From contig CALAXO010000009.1 of assembly GCA_937894955.1 (NCBI GenBank), positions 1 through 26,826 of the forward strand: DNA of 26,826 bases, given 5' to 3'. Of the stretch, positions 16,206-24,260 are shown one piece after another. The DNA is from an uncultured Clostridia bacterium (GTDB lineage Bacteria > Bacillota > Clostridia > Christensenellales > CAG-138). The first letter of the stretch is position 1. The number at the start of each line of letters is the position of its first letter. The notes beneath the pieces are model-generated. The model saw only the letters and a program-made list of their open reading frames with translations, was not told the origin of the DNA and did no database searches. Position numbers and translations under genes: made by a program.

Positions 16206-16222
16206 CGCAGGCTGTTATGCTG

Positions 16223-17017
16223 TTATATTCTTCCGGTGCAAAAGTACTGCGTAATTGCCGCACACTCCCGCAGATAGTTGTTCACAACAAGCAGAGAAAA
16301 ATCCTTTGCAGACACGCCGTTCACATCGTATCCGAGTTTTTTTGCAATGCGGGAAGCGCGGAACACATGGAAGCGGGTTGTGACGAACGCGACCCGCGGA
16401 TTGCTTTCGGCTGCCGCACCGCTGCCGTCAAACATCCTGTTGATAATATCAAATGAAAAGATAAAGTTTTCCTCCGTGCTTTGGGACTTGCCTTCCTCAA
16501 TTATCCTGTCGGCGGGCACGCCTGCCGCAACAAGCCAATTTTTCATTACGGAAGCTTCGGTGCTGCTCTCGCCTTCACCCATTCCTCCGCTCACGATTAT
16601 GAGCAAATCCGGATTCTGCTCATAGCAATCGAGTGCGCGATCAAGGCGGTTGCGCAGCACGACGGACGGCACGTCTCCGCGTATGCCCGCACCGAGAACG
16701 ATCAGAACATCCGCCTTCTCCGGTTCGGCAGCCGTTTTTGAGTTTGCAAGAATAAGCGTTGTTGTCGCCGCAAAAAGCAAAGCAAACAGCGCATACGCCG
16801 AAATCATTGCGTATTTTAAAATTTTGCCGATAATGCTGACGCTCCACCACGAGGCAAGCAGCGGATAGAACACCCCGACAACAATAAGCGGAATTCCGAT
16901 AACAAAGGGCATTACAATGCCAAGGTTTAAATTGCTGACGCTTGCCGCCATGATTCCTTCAGCCACAAGCAAAAAGCCTGCTGCGCTCAAGATGATACGA
17001 AATATCATTTTCTTCAA
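16223..17017 (-). CDS. YdcF/ElyC/SanA family (DUF218) membrane protein
   Basis: A 264-residue protein from the TTG at 17017, chosen for its AAAGGA site 9 nt upstream; an ATG nine bases later is the alternative. Residues about 5-24, 31-51 and 66-91 are membrane helices. The DUF218 domain follows: ADVLIVLGAGIRGDVPS, RLDRALDCYEQNPDLLIIVS, GGMGEGESSTEA and the QSTEENFIFS segment all match the family. Members are linked to envelope and peptidoglycan precursor maintenance (ElyC, SanA), but the reaction is unknown. It is monocistronic, with its own promoter upstream and a strong terminator downstream. Confidence 0.88.
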   Translation of the reverse strand: MKKMIFRIILSAAGFLLVAEGIMAASVSNLNLGIVMPFVIGIPLIVVGVFYPLLASWWSVSIIGKILKYAMISAYALFALLFAATTTLILANSKTAAEPEKADVLIVLGAGIRGDVPSVVLRNRLDRALDCYEQNPDLLIIVSGGMGEGESSTEASVMKNWLVAAGVPADRIIEEGKSQSTEENFIFSFDIINRMFDGSGAAAESNPRVAFVTTRFHVFRASRIAKKLGYDVNGVSAKDFSLLVVNNYLRECAAITQYFCTGRI

Positions 17018-17065
17018 AGTATTTGTTCCTTTCACATTCACAGCGTCACAAAAAAGTGCAGCATG

Positions 17066-17094
17066 AGTATACCATGCAAAGCGTTCAAATGCAA
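17066..17094 (-). promoter_or_regulatory. Promoter of the YdcF-family gene
   Basis: On the minus strand: TTGCAT (17094-17089), a 17-bp spacer and TATACT (17071-17066) preceded by TGG (extended -10). It lies about 50 nt upstream of the TTG start. Confidence 0.65.
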
Positions 17095-17133
17095 TTGAGC
17101 ACATTATAATGCCTTCGAATGTTCATTTTTTTG

Positions 17134-17162
17134 TTGACAAGCCCGACCTGCGGGTGTAAAAT
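17134..17162 (+). promoter_or_regulatory. Strong sigma-A promoter of an orphan unit upstream of rsgA
   Basis: TTGACA (17134-17139), a 17-bp spacer and TAAAAT (17157-17162). It is divergent from the YdcF promoter 40 nt away. Transcription would run through a small ORF to a hairpin with a T-run at 17413-17454, then possibly into rsgA. Confidence 0.7.
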
Positions 17163-17283
17163 GACATCGGAACATGGGGAAGTTTCGTTTTTGCCCGCGC
17201 ACATGCGCATGCAGGCCGAAGCGTTGTTTCATCGGAGTTCCGACCTTATTTTTATTTTTTTACTGAAAGGAGTGGATTTCATT

Positions 17284-17379
17284 ATGATGATTTCGGTTAA
17301 AGATATTTGCTTCGGCTCTTTGCTCATCCATTCCGTTTTTCTGCCGGTTCCGCATGTTTCTCTGCCGCACAGCGCATGA
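17284..17379 (+). CDS. Small ORF (31 aa) in the rsgA leader, unknown
   Basis: ATG at 17284 follows AAAGGAG with 11 nt spacing; a second ATG comes directly after. The 31-residue product, MMISVKDICFGSLLIHSVFL followed by a Pro/His-rich end, has a short hydrophobic middle. It lies between a near-consensus promoter and a terminator-like hairpin, so it may be a leader peptide controlling read-through into rsgA, a small membrane peptide, or part of an untranslated RNA. The frame is also open upstream to 17119 without a ribosome site. I recognise no family. The rest of the 17018-17619 gap holds only the promoters and terminator listed separately, plus a weak TTGCAG-17-TGATAT promoter-like pair at 17510-17538. 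Confidence 0.35.
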   Translation: MMISVKDICFGSLLIHSVFLPVPHVSLPHSA

Positions 17380-17412
17380 GGGCTTGTGCTGAATACGTTT
17401 TTGGTGAGCTGC

Positions 17413-17454
17413 GCCGACACGGGTCATTCGAACCCGACGAGGGCGGCTTTTTTT
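17413..17454 (+). terminator. Terminator or attenuator upstream of rsgA
   Basis: CGGGT (17420-17424) pairs with ACCCG (17432-17436) around a 7-nt loop; GCCG (17413-17416) can pair with CGGC (17444-17447) outside bulges. Seven T follow (17448-17454). It lies 34 nt after the small ORF and 165 nt before rsgA. Confidence 0.55.
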
Positions 17455-17619
17455 GTTCGCATTTTCAACGCCGTGCGGCGTGAACCGAAAACCCCGCCGA
17501 ATAAGTTTTTTGCAGATTATGCCTCTTCGAATTGATATTCGGAAGCGGCATACGGGTCAGCTTCGCCGAGCGCGAACACAGAATGCGGCACAATAATAAA
17601 AATAAGGAAAGCAGATAAA

Positions 17620-18648
17620 ATGAACACAAATGATTCTTTTAACCAAACAAAAACCGTCACCGCACGCATTGTCAGCATGCATAAGAACCGTTTTCAAATC
17701 GCATTGGATTCAGCGGAGCGGAAGGCGGCGGAACATGATGCGGTGCTTGCCGGACGGCTGCTTTACCGCGGCGAAATTCCAGTTGTGGGTGATTATATTG
17801 AGGCGGAGTTTGAAACATCCCCCGTCGGAAAGCCTGTCGGTGATGCGCGAATTGTTTCGATACTGCCGCGCAAAAGTCTGATCACAAGGCCCGAATACCG
17901 TGTCGGAACGCAGAACATGGCGGCAAATGTTGACATTTGTTTCCTTGTTGTTTCGGCAAATGCGGATTTCAGCGTCAACCGCATTGCACGTTACGCTTCC
18001 GCTGTTCTTCAGGGCGGTTCAAAGCCCGTGGTTGTGCTCACAAAGGCGGATCTATGTTCCGACCTGAGTGAATACATGCACCGAATCACCGAAATCTGCG
18101 GCAATATTCAAATGCACTGTGTAAGTTCAAAAACCGGAGTCGGCATTAATGAATTGCGTCAATACCTCGTTCCCGGAACAACGATCGGGCTGTTCGGTTC
18201 ATCCGGCGTGGGCAAGTCAACGCTTATCAACACACTCCTCGGAAGGGAAATTATGCGCACGGGCGATATTCGCGAAAAGGACGACAAGGGGCGGCACACA
18301 ACAACGCATCGGCAGCTTATCGAGGCGGACGGCGTTTTTCTTGTGGACACTCCGGGCATGCGCGAATTCGGCATTTGCGAGGCGGAAGAGGGGCTTCACG
18401 AAGTTTTTCGGGATATTGAAGAAACAGCACGGCAATGCCGTTTCCGCAACTGCACCCACAAAAACGAACCGGGCTGCGCCGTTCGGCAGGCGATTGAAGA
18501 CGGTGTGCTCTCGCAAAAGCAATACGATCTGTATCTTGCCCTGCAAGCCGAGAACAGAGTGCGGACCGCAAGCGAAAAACGGGCGCAAAAGAACAAAAAA
18601 ATGATCGGGATCTCCAAAAAGCGAAAGGAGCTTCGGAATAATCACTGA
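17620..18648 (+). CDS. rsgA: RsgA, ribosome-associated circularly permuted GTPase
   Basis: A 342-residue GTPase that checks late maturation of the 30S subunit. An N-terminal OB-fold (about 12-90) is followed by the permuted GTPase motifs: TKAD (G4, 141-144), then GSSGVGKST (G1, 193-201), then DTPG (G3, 243-246). The zinc-binding knuckle follows with C273, C278, H280 and C286 (CRFRNCTHKNEPGC). The C-terminus is basic, as usual. ATG 17620 has an AAGGAAAG site 8 nt upstream. It may be read from the promoter at 17134 through an intervening terminator, which would make it attenuated. A strong terminator follows. Nothing about the protein is unusual apart from a slightly long basic tail. Confidence 0.95.
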   Translation: MNTNDSFNQTKTVTARIVSMHKNRFQIALDSAERKAAEHDAVLAGRLLYRGEIPVVGDYIEAEFETSPVGKPVGDARIVSILPRKSLITRPEYRVGTQNMAANVDICFLVVSANADFSVNRIARYASAVLQGGSKPVVVLTKADLCSDLSEYMHRITEICGNIQMHCVSSKTGVGINELRQYLVPGTTIGLFGSSGVGKSTLINTLLGREIMRTGDIREKDDKGRHTTTHRQLIEADGVFLVDTPGMREFGICEAEEGLHEVFRDIEETARQCRFRNCTHKNEPGCAVRQAIEDGVLSQKQYDLYLALQAENRVRTASEKRAQKNKKMIGISKKRKELRNNH

Positions 18649-18684
18649 GGAACGCCCTCGGCGGAACCCGCCGCGGGACAGACA

Positions 18685-18736
18685 CGGGCACCGCCTCGGT
18701 TCGCAAACAGCAAACCGCAGCGGTGCCCGATTTTTT
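18685..18736 (+). terminator. Intrinsic terminator of rsgA
   Basis: CGGGCACCGC (18685-18694) pairs perfectly with GCGGTGCCCG (18720-18729). A CGGTT/AACCG stem lies inside the loop and six T follow (18731-18736). It is one of the strongest terminators in the window. Confidence 0.9.
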
Positions 18737-18820
18737 ATTCGTTTTTCTTTCATGGTTTTATCAACTCCGCCGATTCGGCCCGTTTATTTGCAAACCGCTT
18801 CGTCCGGAGTTCCCTCTTAC

Positions 18821-18858
18821 TAAGCCTGCGTGCGAATACTAAATTTGCGTACGAATCG
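18821..18858 (-). repeat. Diverged 19-bp tandem duplication at the RNase G 3' end
   Basis: Two 19-bp units (18821-18839, 18840-18858) agree at 13 positions, sharing TGCGT and CGAAT. On the minus strand each encodes SIRTQ plus one residue and TAG (SIRTQI-stop in frame, SIRTQA-stop in another frame). Confidence 0.55.
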
Positions 18859-20359
18859 AAAAATGTTCCAAATGCATCGATTCATCCGAAACGATTTCCA
18901 ACGTGACGCCCGGGAAAGCCTGCCGAAGTTCCTCGCGGCTGTGTTCGCGAAGAAGTGCGGCAACCGTCGGGTTTGCGGCAACCGTGAAACGCTGCTGCGC
19001 ACCGGCTTCCTCGCTCACGCGGGCGATCAGTGCGGAGCGGATTTTGAGCGCAACGGTTTCCGCATTGAGCACTTTGCCCGAGCCTTTGCAGTAGGGGCAG
19101 GTCGTTTGCAGCGTGTCCGCAAGATTTGCGCGGAGCTTTTTACGCGTCAGCTCAACAAATCCGAGTTCCGTCATGCCGAGTATCACCGAACGCATCCTGT
19201 CACCGCGCAGTGCTTCGCGGAAAGTTGCAAGCACGGTTTCTTTATCCTCTTTTTCCTCCATATCGATGAAATCGATAATGATTATCCCGCTGAGATCACG
19301 CAGGCGCAGTTGGCGGGCAATTTCAACGGCAGCCTCACAGTTCGTTTCCACAATGGTCTTGCGCAGACTTGCTTTGCCGACATTTTTCCCCGTGTTCACG
19401 TCGATGCTGACGAGTGCTTCCGTTTGGTCGATAACAAGATACGCACCGCTCTTGAGCCAAACTTTGCGGGAAAGCGCAGCGTTTATATCGTCTTCAATAC
19501 CGAGAACGTCGAAAAGGTTCGTTTCTCCGTCCCGCAGTTCGATTCTGTCCGCAAGAGCGGGATCGTTGTCCTCCGCAATCTCAAGCAGCCGATAATACTG
19601 AGTGCGATCGTTAACCACAAGCGAGCGTATATCCGCTTTCAGCAAATCACGAATCGTGCGCGAAAGCAGTGATTCCTCCCTCCGAATCAGTTTCGGTGCG
19701 GGGGAAACTTTATAAATGCGGTTCAGCTCCGCCCATTGTTCGGCAAGCATTTGGATGTCTGCCGCAATCTCCGCTTCGCCGCGCCCTTCGGCAGCGGTTC
19801 GGACAATTGCACCCGTGCCCGGCGGATTGCATTTTTCGATTATGCCGCGCAGGCGCGCGCGTTCCTCCTCGTTCGTTATCCGCTTGCTGATGCCGATAAA
19901 ATCAACCATCGGAAGAAAAACAAGCAGATGCCCCGGAAGATAGATCTGAGTGCTGACCCTTGCGCCCTTTGTGCCGTGCGGTTCTTTAACGATTTGAACC
20001 ATTATTTCCTGCCCGGGCTTAACATCCGGACAGACATGCGGATTTTTTTGTTTCGGCAGCACGGCTCCCCCGGGAAGCTGCTCATTCTGCTTGTCGCCAA
20101 CGTATAAAAACGCATTTTTATCCTCTGATATGTCAACAAACGCCGCCTCCATTCCGGGCAGAACATTGCTGACCCTGCCCTTGTAAATGTTGCCGACGAG
20201 CATGTCGTTGCTGCGCTGTTCAATATGAAGCTCGACCGTTTTTCCGTCCTCAAGCAGAGCAACGCGGGTGCGGTACGGGTTTGTGTCAATAACAATCTGC
20301 TTATCGACAGTCGTTTTATGCACGGGCTGCAAATTTTTCGGTTCACCGATTATTTTCAT
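18839..20359 (-). CDS. rng: RNase E/G family endoribonuclease
   Basis: A 506-residue single-strand-specific endoribonuclease for rRNA maturation and mRNA decay. The start at ATG 20359 overlaps the preceding stop by 4 nt; a TTG five codons upstream also exists. The S1 RNA-binding domain (about 35-120) is followed by the RNase H-like and DNase I-like parts. The catalytic Asp residues are visible in SIDVNTG (D320) and IIIIDFIDM (D363). CPYC (421-424) is the zinc link that holds the dimer. It lacks the long C-terminal scaffold of RNase E, so it is RNase G-like. It is the third gene of an operon with two radical SAM-associated genes. The usual neighbours rplU/rpmA are absent; it converges on rsgA. 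Confidence 0.93.
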   Translation of the reverse strand: MKIIGEPKNLQPVHKTTVDKQIVIDTNPYRTRVALLEDGKTVELHIEQRSNDMLVGNIYKGRVSNVLPGMEAAFVDISEDKNAFLYVGDKQNEQLPGGAVLPKQKNPHVCPDVKPGQEIMVQIVKEPHGTKGARVSTQIYLPGHLLVFLPMVDFIGISKRITNEEERARLRGIIEKCNPPGTGAIVRTAAEGRGEAEIAADIQMLAEQWAELNRIYKVSPAPKLIRREESLLSRTIRDLLKADIRSLVVNDRTQYYRLLEIAEDNDPALADRIELRDGETNLFDVLGIEDDINAALSRKVWLKSGAYLVIDQTEALVSIDVNTGKNVGKASLRKTIVETNCEAAVEIARQLRLRDLSGIIIIDFIDMEEKEDKETVLATFREALRGDRMRSVILGMTELGFVELTRKKLRANLADTLQTTCPYCKGSGKVLNAETVALKIRSALIARVSEEAGAQQRFTVAANPTVAALLREHSREELRQAFPGVTLEIVSDESMHLEHFSIRTQI

Positions 20360-21024
20360 GCTGTCACCGTCCAATCCATTTCGATGTTTCGGCGGTTGAC
20401 GCTTGAATTTGCGCTTGTGCCGAGTTTTTTATAAAACGCACCAAGCAGAAGTTCGGGGGAAAGTCCGCCCTCCGCCGTCAGTTTGCCGCGCAAACGGAGC
20501 TTTGCGGTCCTGCCGCCGAATTCCGAAACCGAAAGCCCGAGCAGCATCGGGCGAATATCCACATCCTTTATTCCGCCTTTTGTCTTTTTGGAAACGATGA
20601 TTTCACCGCCGTTCAGAATTTCGTCAACGGCAGCATAAAATGCCTCACGCGGCACGGACTCAGCTAATTCAAGCTCGATATCATATTCGGCAGAACGCAT
20701 CAGCGGCGTGAGCGAGGCCTTGAATTCTCCGGCATCAACGGCGTCAACAATGTGCACGCCCTGCGGAAGAACCGCATTCACCCTGCGCTTAAATTCCGCA
20801 GGAGAAACGTATTCCGACAGTACGACATCAAAATACTCGCAGTCGGAAGTATAGCCCACGCTTAATGCGGTTGCAAACGAAAGCAGCGGATGCGGGTTAA
20901 ACCCGTTTGAATACGCAAGCGGAAGATCGGCGCGCCTGAATGCGCGTTGGAAGAGCCGCTGCATGTCCAGATGGGAAACGAACATAACCTGTTCATGTTT
21001 GTAAAACGATGCAATGATTCTCAT
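20356..21024 (-). CDS. TIGR03936 family protein (DUF2344), radical SAM-associated
   Basis: A 222-residue protein of the family that is always found beside, or fused to, the TIGR03960 radical SAM protein. The N-terminal signature VMFVSHLDMQRLFQRAFRRA and the following LPLAYSNGFNPHPLLSFATA are diagnostic. There is no membrane segment. The biochemical role is unknown; a link to RNA modification or processing is suggested by constant linkage with RNase G and ribosomal protein L21/L27 genes. Its ATG overlaps the TIGR03960 stop by 4 nt (ATGA) and its own stop overlaps the RNase gene start in the same way, so all three are probably translated in a coupled fashion. Confidence 0.9.
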   Translation of the reverse strand: MRIIASFYKHEQVMFVSHLDMQRLFQRAFRRADLPLAYSNGFNPHPLLSFATALSVGYTSDCEYFDVVLSEYVSPAEFKRRVNAVLPQGVHIVDAVDAGEFKASLTPLMRSAEYDIELELAESVPREAFYAAVDEILNGGEIIVSKKTKGGIKDVDIRPMLLGLSVSEFGGRTAKLRLRGKLTAEGGLSPELLLGAFYKKLGTSANSSVNRRNIEMDWTVTA

Positions 21025-22961
21025 TCCGAAAGTACCTCACCTTCGGCATTTTTTTCGGAAGCTTCGTTTCGAGCATGTTCCGAACCGCCGGACTTTTTTC
21101 GGATTTCCCAAACGGAATCGGGTTTGTGCATATTGCAAAGCGTGCCGCACCTGTCCCCGAAACAGCCGTTGCAGTTAAGGCGGCAGTCGCCCGTTACAAT
21201 GCCTTCCCGCGAACGCAGATATTCGCGCCTGAGGTAGTCCATGCCGACGACCGAATCCATATGCTGCCACGCAAGCGGTTCATCGATTCCGATGCGCCTG
21301 TTTCCGAACTGTTCCACGGTGAGCCCGTTTTCGGCAAAAGCCTCTTCCCATGCTTCCTTCTTGAATCTTTCGTCCCATGAATCAAACCTTGCACCGCGCT
21401 TATATGCTCCGATGATGACCTTTGCAAGGCGGCGGTCTCCGCGTGCAAAACATGCCTCCAAACGGCTGGTTTCCGAAAAATGGCAATTGAACTCAACCCC
21501 GCGTATGCCTTTCAGCGCGGAACGCAGCAATGCCTGCCGGCGCAGAACTTCTTCGGTTGAAATCTGCGGCTCCCATTGGAAGGGAGTGAACGGCTTCGGA
21601 ACAAAAGTTGAAGCCGAAACCGTGCAGCGCAGCCCTTTGCCGCGCTTGTCCTTCGGCATTTGATAGAATAAGCGGCTGACCTTGCGTGCAAGCTCCGCAA
21701 TGCCGAGAATGTCTTCATCCGTTTCTGTCGGCAATCCTATCATAAAATAAAGTTTCACTCCCTGCCAGCCCGATTCAAACGCATCATCGACGGCGCGGAG
21801 CAGATCCTCTTCGCAAACGCCCTTGTTGATAACGTCGCGCAGTCTCTGTGTGCCTGCTTCGGGCGCAAACGTCAGACCGCCCTTGCGGACGCTCTGCATT
21901 TTTTCAAGATCATCCTTAAGGAATGAATCTATGCGGAGACTCGGCAGAGAAACCGAAACGCGGTTTTTTGTGTACCGTTCAAGGATCTCCGGAACCATTG
22001 CATGAATCTCGGAGTAATCCCCGCTTGAAAGCGAAAACAGGGAGATTTCATCATAGCCCGTGCAGCCGAGCTGCCTGTCCGCATAATCAATGAGCGTTTT
22101 CGGCTTTCGTTCGCGTATCGGACGATAAATAAATCCCGCCTGGCAGAACCTGCATCCGCGTGTGCATCCGCGGAAAATTTCAAGCGCAACCCGATCGTGA
22201 ACGATGTTCATATACGGAACGACAAGATCGCCCGTGAATTCCGCAGCATCAAGATTTCGGACGATCCTGCGCGTGATCCGGTCGGGTGCGGACGGTTCCG
22301 TCTTTACAATACGGCTGAAATTGCCGTTTTCGTCATATTCCGCTTTATAGAACGCCGGAACATAAACGCCTTCGATTTTTGAAAGCTCGATGAGCGTATC
22401 GCGCTTGTTCAACCCCCTCCGGCGGCATTCCGCATAAACGTCCATAAAATCGTTCACAAGCTCCTCGCCGTCGCCGAAAAACATAATATCCATGATTTCC
22501 GCAACGGGTTCGGGATTGCACACGCAGGGGCCGCCCGCTGCAATAAGCGGCATGTCCTCCCCGCGTTCGCTTGCAAGAAACGGTATGCCGCTCAGCTCCA
22601 GCACGGTCAGAATGTTCGTGTAGCACATTTCATACAGCAGCGAAAACCCGATAACATTGAATTCACGCAGCGGTGAGCGCGTTTCAAGCGAAAAAAGCGG
22701 CTCGTTGTTTTCGCGCAGCTGTTCTTCCATGTCAACCCACGGCGCATACACGCGCTCGCAATATGTATCCGTACGTTTGTTGAGGATATTGTAAATTATT
22801 CTTGACCCAAGGTGACTCATGCCGATTTCGTATGTGTCGGGGAAGCAGAGTGCAAATCGAAACTCCGCTTCTGCCTTGATGCGCATATTCAGCTCGCCGC
22901 CCATATAACGCGCGGGCTTTTCAACCTTTGCAATGAGTCTGTTAAGTTTATTTCTGTCCAA
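21021..22961 (-). CDS. TIGR03960 family B12-binding/radical SAM protein
   Basis: A 646-residue iron-sulfur enzyme of unknown reaction. The start is TTG at 22961 (AAAGGACGG upstream); the first residues, KVEKPARYMGGELN, match the family start. The N-terminal B12-binding-like region (about 30-190) precedes the radical SAM core with C266-x3-C270-x2-C273 (RGCTRGCRFCQAG). A second cysteine cluster near the C-terminus (CRLNCNGCFGDRCGTLC) may hold another cluster. The last 25 residues are polar and unlike the rest. It is the first gene of the operon with TIGR03936 and the RNase G-like gene. A tRNA or rRNA modification role is plausible from context but unproven. Confidence 0.92.
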   Translation of the reverse strand: MDRNKLNRLIAKVEKPARYMGGELNMRIKAEAEFRFALCFPDTYEIGMSHLGSRIIYNILNKRTDTYCERVYAPWVDMEEQLRENNEPLFSLETRSPLREFNVIGFSLLYEMCYTNILTVLELSGIPFLASERGEDMPLIAAGGPCVCNPEPVAEIMDIMFFGDGEELVNDFMDVYAECRRRGLNKRDTLIELSKIEGVYVPAFYKAEYDENGNFSRIVKTEPSAPDRITRRIVRNLDAAEFTGDLVVPYMNIVHDRVALEIFRGCTRGCRFCQAGFIYRPIRERKPKTLIDYADRQLGCTGYDEISLFSLSSGDYSEIHAMVPEILERYTKNRVSVSLPSLRIDSFLKDDLEKMQSVRKGGLTFAPEAGTQRLRDVINKGVCEEDLLRAVDDAFESGWQGVKLYFMIGLPTETDEDILGIAELARKVSRLFYQMPKDKRGKGLRCTVSASTFVPKPFTPFQWEPQISTEEVLRRQALLRSALKGIRGVEFNCHFSETSRLEACFARGDRRLAKVIIGAYKRGARFDSWDERFKKEAWEEAFAENGLTVEQFGNRRIGIDEPLAWQHMDSVVGMDYLRREYLRSREGIVTGDCRLNCNGCFGDRCGTLCNMHKPDSVWEIRKKSGGSEHARNEASEKNAEGEVLSE

Positions 22962-23021
22962 AATCTATATCCGTCCTTTCGGTAAGGAAAATCAATCAGC
23001 GTTAATTCGGTATATTTGGCA

Positions 23022-23055
23022 TGTCCGACATTTGCGGACACAATCCGCCGTCGGA
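23022..23055 (-). other. Competing hairpins in the TIGR03960 leader
   Basis: TGTCCG (23022-23027) can pair with CGGACA (23035-23040), or TCCGAC (23024-23029) with GTCGGA (23050-23055). The two pairings exclude each other and lie in the expected leader of the radical SAM gene. There is no T-run. Confidence 0.4.
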
Positions 23056-23101
23056 GCAGATTATTTTTCTTTATGTCGATGCGTACATATACTCAGGTTA
23101 C

Positions 23102-23130
23102 ATTATACCCTTATCAGCGGGTTTCCGCAA
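23102..23130 (-). promoter_or_regulatory. Promoter of the TIGR03960-TIGR03936-rng operon
   Basis: On the minus strand: -35 TTGCGG (23130-23125, weak), a 17-bp spacer, and a perfect -10 TATAAT (23107-23102). It implies a leader of about 135 nt. Confidence 0.5.
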
Positions 23131-23454
23131 GTTCATACGGCGCATTTTTCTCTTCGCTGTGCAGAAAAGTAATTAAAATTATCAGTATATCATATAAATG
23201 TGGAAATCGTCTCGCCGCCGGCATCAGAGGTCAGGCATATGCGATCGCCAACCGCAGCGGCACTGCGGGCGTTGCTGCTGCGCTTTACGTCCTTCGTGCA
23301 GCAATTTGATGTTCGCCCGCTCGATTCATCTGTTCCGATTGATTTTTTTGAGCAATTTTCGGCAAATCCGCGCACAAAAGCTTCCGATGCGGAAGTCTGT
23401 CGTTCGGCTTTTTTTGCATTTGTGCTCGGGAAGTACAGTTTTTTGCTCGGGCAA

Positions 23455-23483
23455 TTGATATTTCTGCAAAAAAATGTTATGAT
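23455..23483 (+). promoter_or_regulatory. Promoter of the xpaC-telA cluster (extended -10)
   Basis: TTGATA (23455-23460), a 17-bp spacer, and TATGAT (23478-23483) preceded by TGT, an extended -10. It lies about 40 nt upstream of the first ATG. Confidence 0.7.
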
Positions 23484-23524
23484 AAGCTCATGAGTGCTGT
23501 ATTCAAATTCATACGGGACGGATA

Positions 23525-24172
23525 ATGAATATGAAACAAATAACGGAAAAACGCATAAAATCGCCCATGCCGGCTTACACGGCGGCGGCATGCATAATCG
23601 TTTTTGGGTTGATTTTCCCGCTGTACAGGATGTACGGCATTGTTCTTGTTGCCTTCATTGCGGCGGCTGCATACTTTCTGTCAAGAAAATATTTCTTCAA
23701 GGACAAGACTGTCCAAGAGGAATCCGAGCCCGTCTTCCGCACGGGCATTGCGGAGCTTGACGAATCCCTCGAACAGGCAAACGTGCTTATCGAGCAGCTG
23801 CGCCGGGCAAATATCAGCATCAAAAACTCCGCCGTCAGTGCGCATATCGACAGAATGACCCGCTCCGGCGACGCAATTCTTGCCGAGCTTAACGCGCATC
23901 CCGAAAAGGCAAGAAAGCTGCGCCGATTCCTGACATATTATCTGCCGACTGCCGTAAAATTCATGCAGACCTATGCCGAGCATGAAGCCGCACCCACGGG
24001 CGGCGAAAACTCCGCCGAAATCATGCGCGGCATTGAAAACAATTCCGAAACGATCGCCAAAGCGTTCGAAACAAGCCTCGATTCGCTTTATGCCGGAGAA
24101 GCGTTGGACATTTCGTCCGATATCGATGTTCTTAACGGAATGGTGAACGCAAAAATGAGCATGTTCGAATGA
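23525..24172 (+). CDS. xpaC: XpaC-like membrane protein
   Basis: A 215-residue protein with two membrane helices near the N-terminus (about 18-34 and 37-53), followed by a long helical cytoplasmic part. Its arrangement and position before telA match the XpaC family, named for 5-bromo-4-chloroindolyl phosphate hydrolysis in Bacillus; the true function is unknown. HPEKARKLRRFLTYYLPTAV (about 123-142) is the most family-like stretch. The start at 23525 has only a weak GGGACGG; a second ATG two codons on is possible. It is the first gene of a plus-strand cluster and probably acts with the TelA-like protein. Confidence 0.75.
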   Translation: MNMKQITEKRIKSPMPAYTAAACIIVFGLIFPLYRMYGIVLVAFIAAAAYFLSRKYFFKDKTVQEESEPVFRTGIAELDESLEQANVLIEQLRRANISIKNSAVSAHIDRMTRSGDAILAELNAHPEKARKLRRFLTYYLPTAVKFMQTYAEHEAAPTGGENSAEIMRGIENNSETIAKAFETSLDSLYAGEALDISSDIDVLNGMVNAKMSMFE

Positions 24173-24260
24173 TGTTCGGCCGTGAGGCTGCATCCGTAAA
24201 CGAACGGCAAAAATAAACCTGACTGAAAAATCAAAGCGCATTCAGCGGAAAGGAACACAA

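Larger units (their letters stand above)
22962..23524. other. Divergent intergenic region TIGR03960 / xpaC-like
   Basis: This 563-base stretch has no supported gene. It holds two promoters (23102-23130 minus, 23455-23483 plus) and inverted repeats at 23022-23055. A plus-strand frame at 23200-23493 (GTG start, 97 codons) is open and not opposite a gene, but it has no ribosome site and overlaps the promoter. I treat it as non-coding or a relic. Confidence 0.5.

Noticed and set aside
10319..16220. CRISPR array or Cas genes expected if the CHAT operon were a Craspase
   Set aside because: I saw no repeat-spacer pattern and no Cas-like protein anywhere in the window, so the resemblance is limited to the TPR-CHAT and sigma logic.
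17413..17447. tRNA T-arm-like sequence (CGGGT-loop-ACCCG with TTCGAA)
   Set aside because: The loop does not have the T-loop order when read in either direction and no acceptor, D or anticodon arms can be built. It is better explained as a terminator stem.
23200..23493. A 97-codon plus-strand frame in the intergenic region before the XpaC-like gene
   Set aside because: It has no ribosome site, a GTG start, no recognisable family, and overlaps a convincing promoter. It could be a relic, but I cannot support it.
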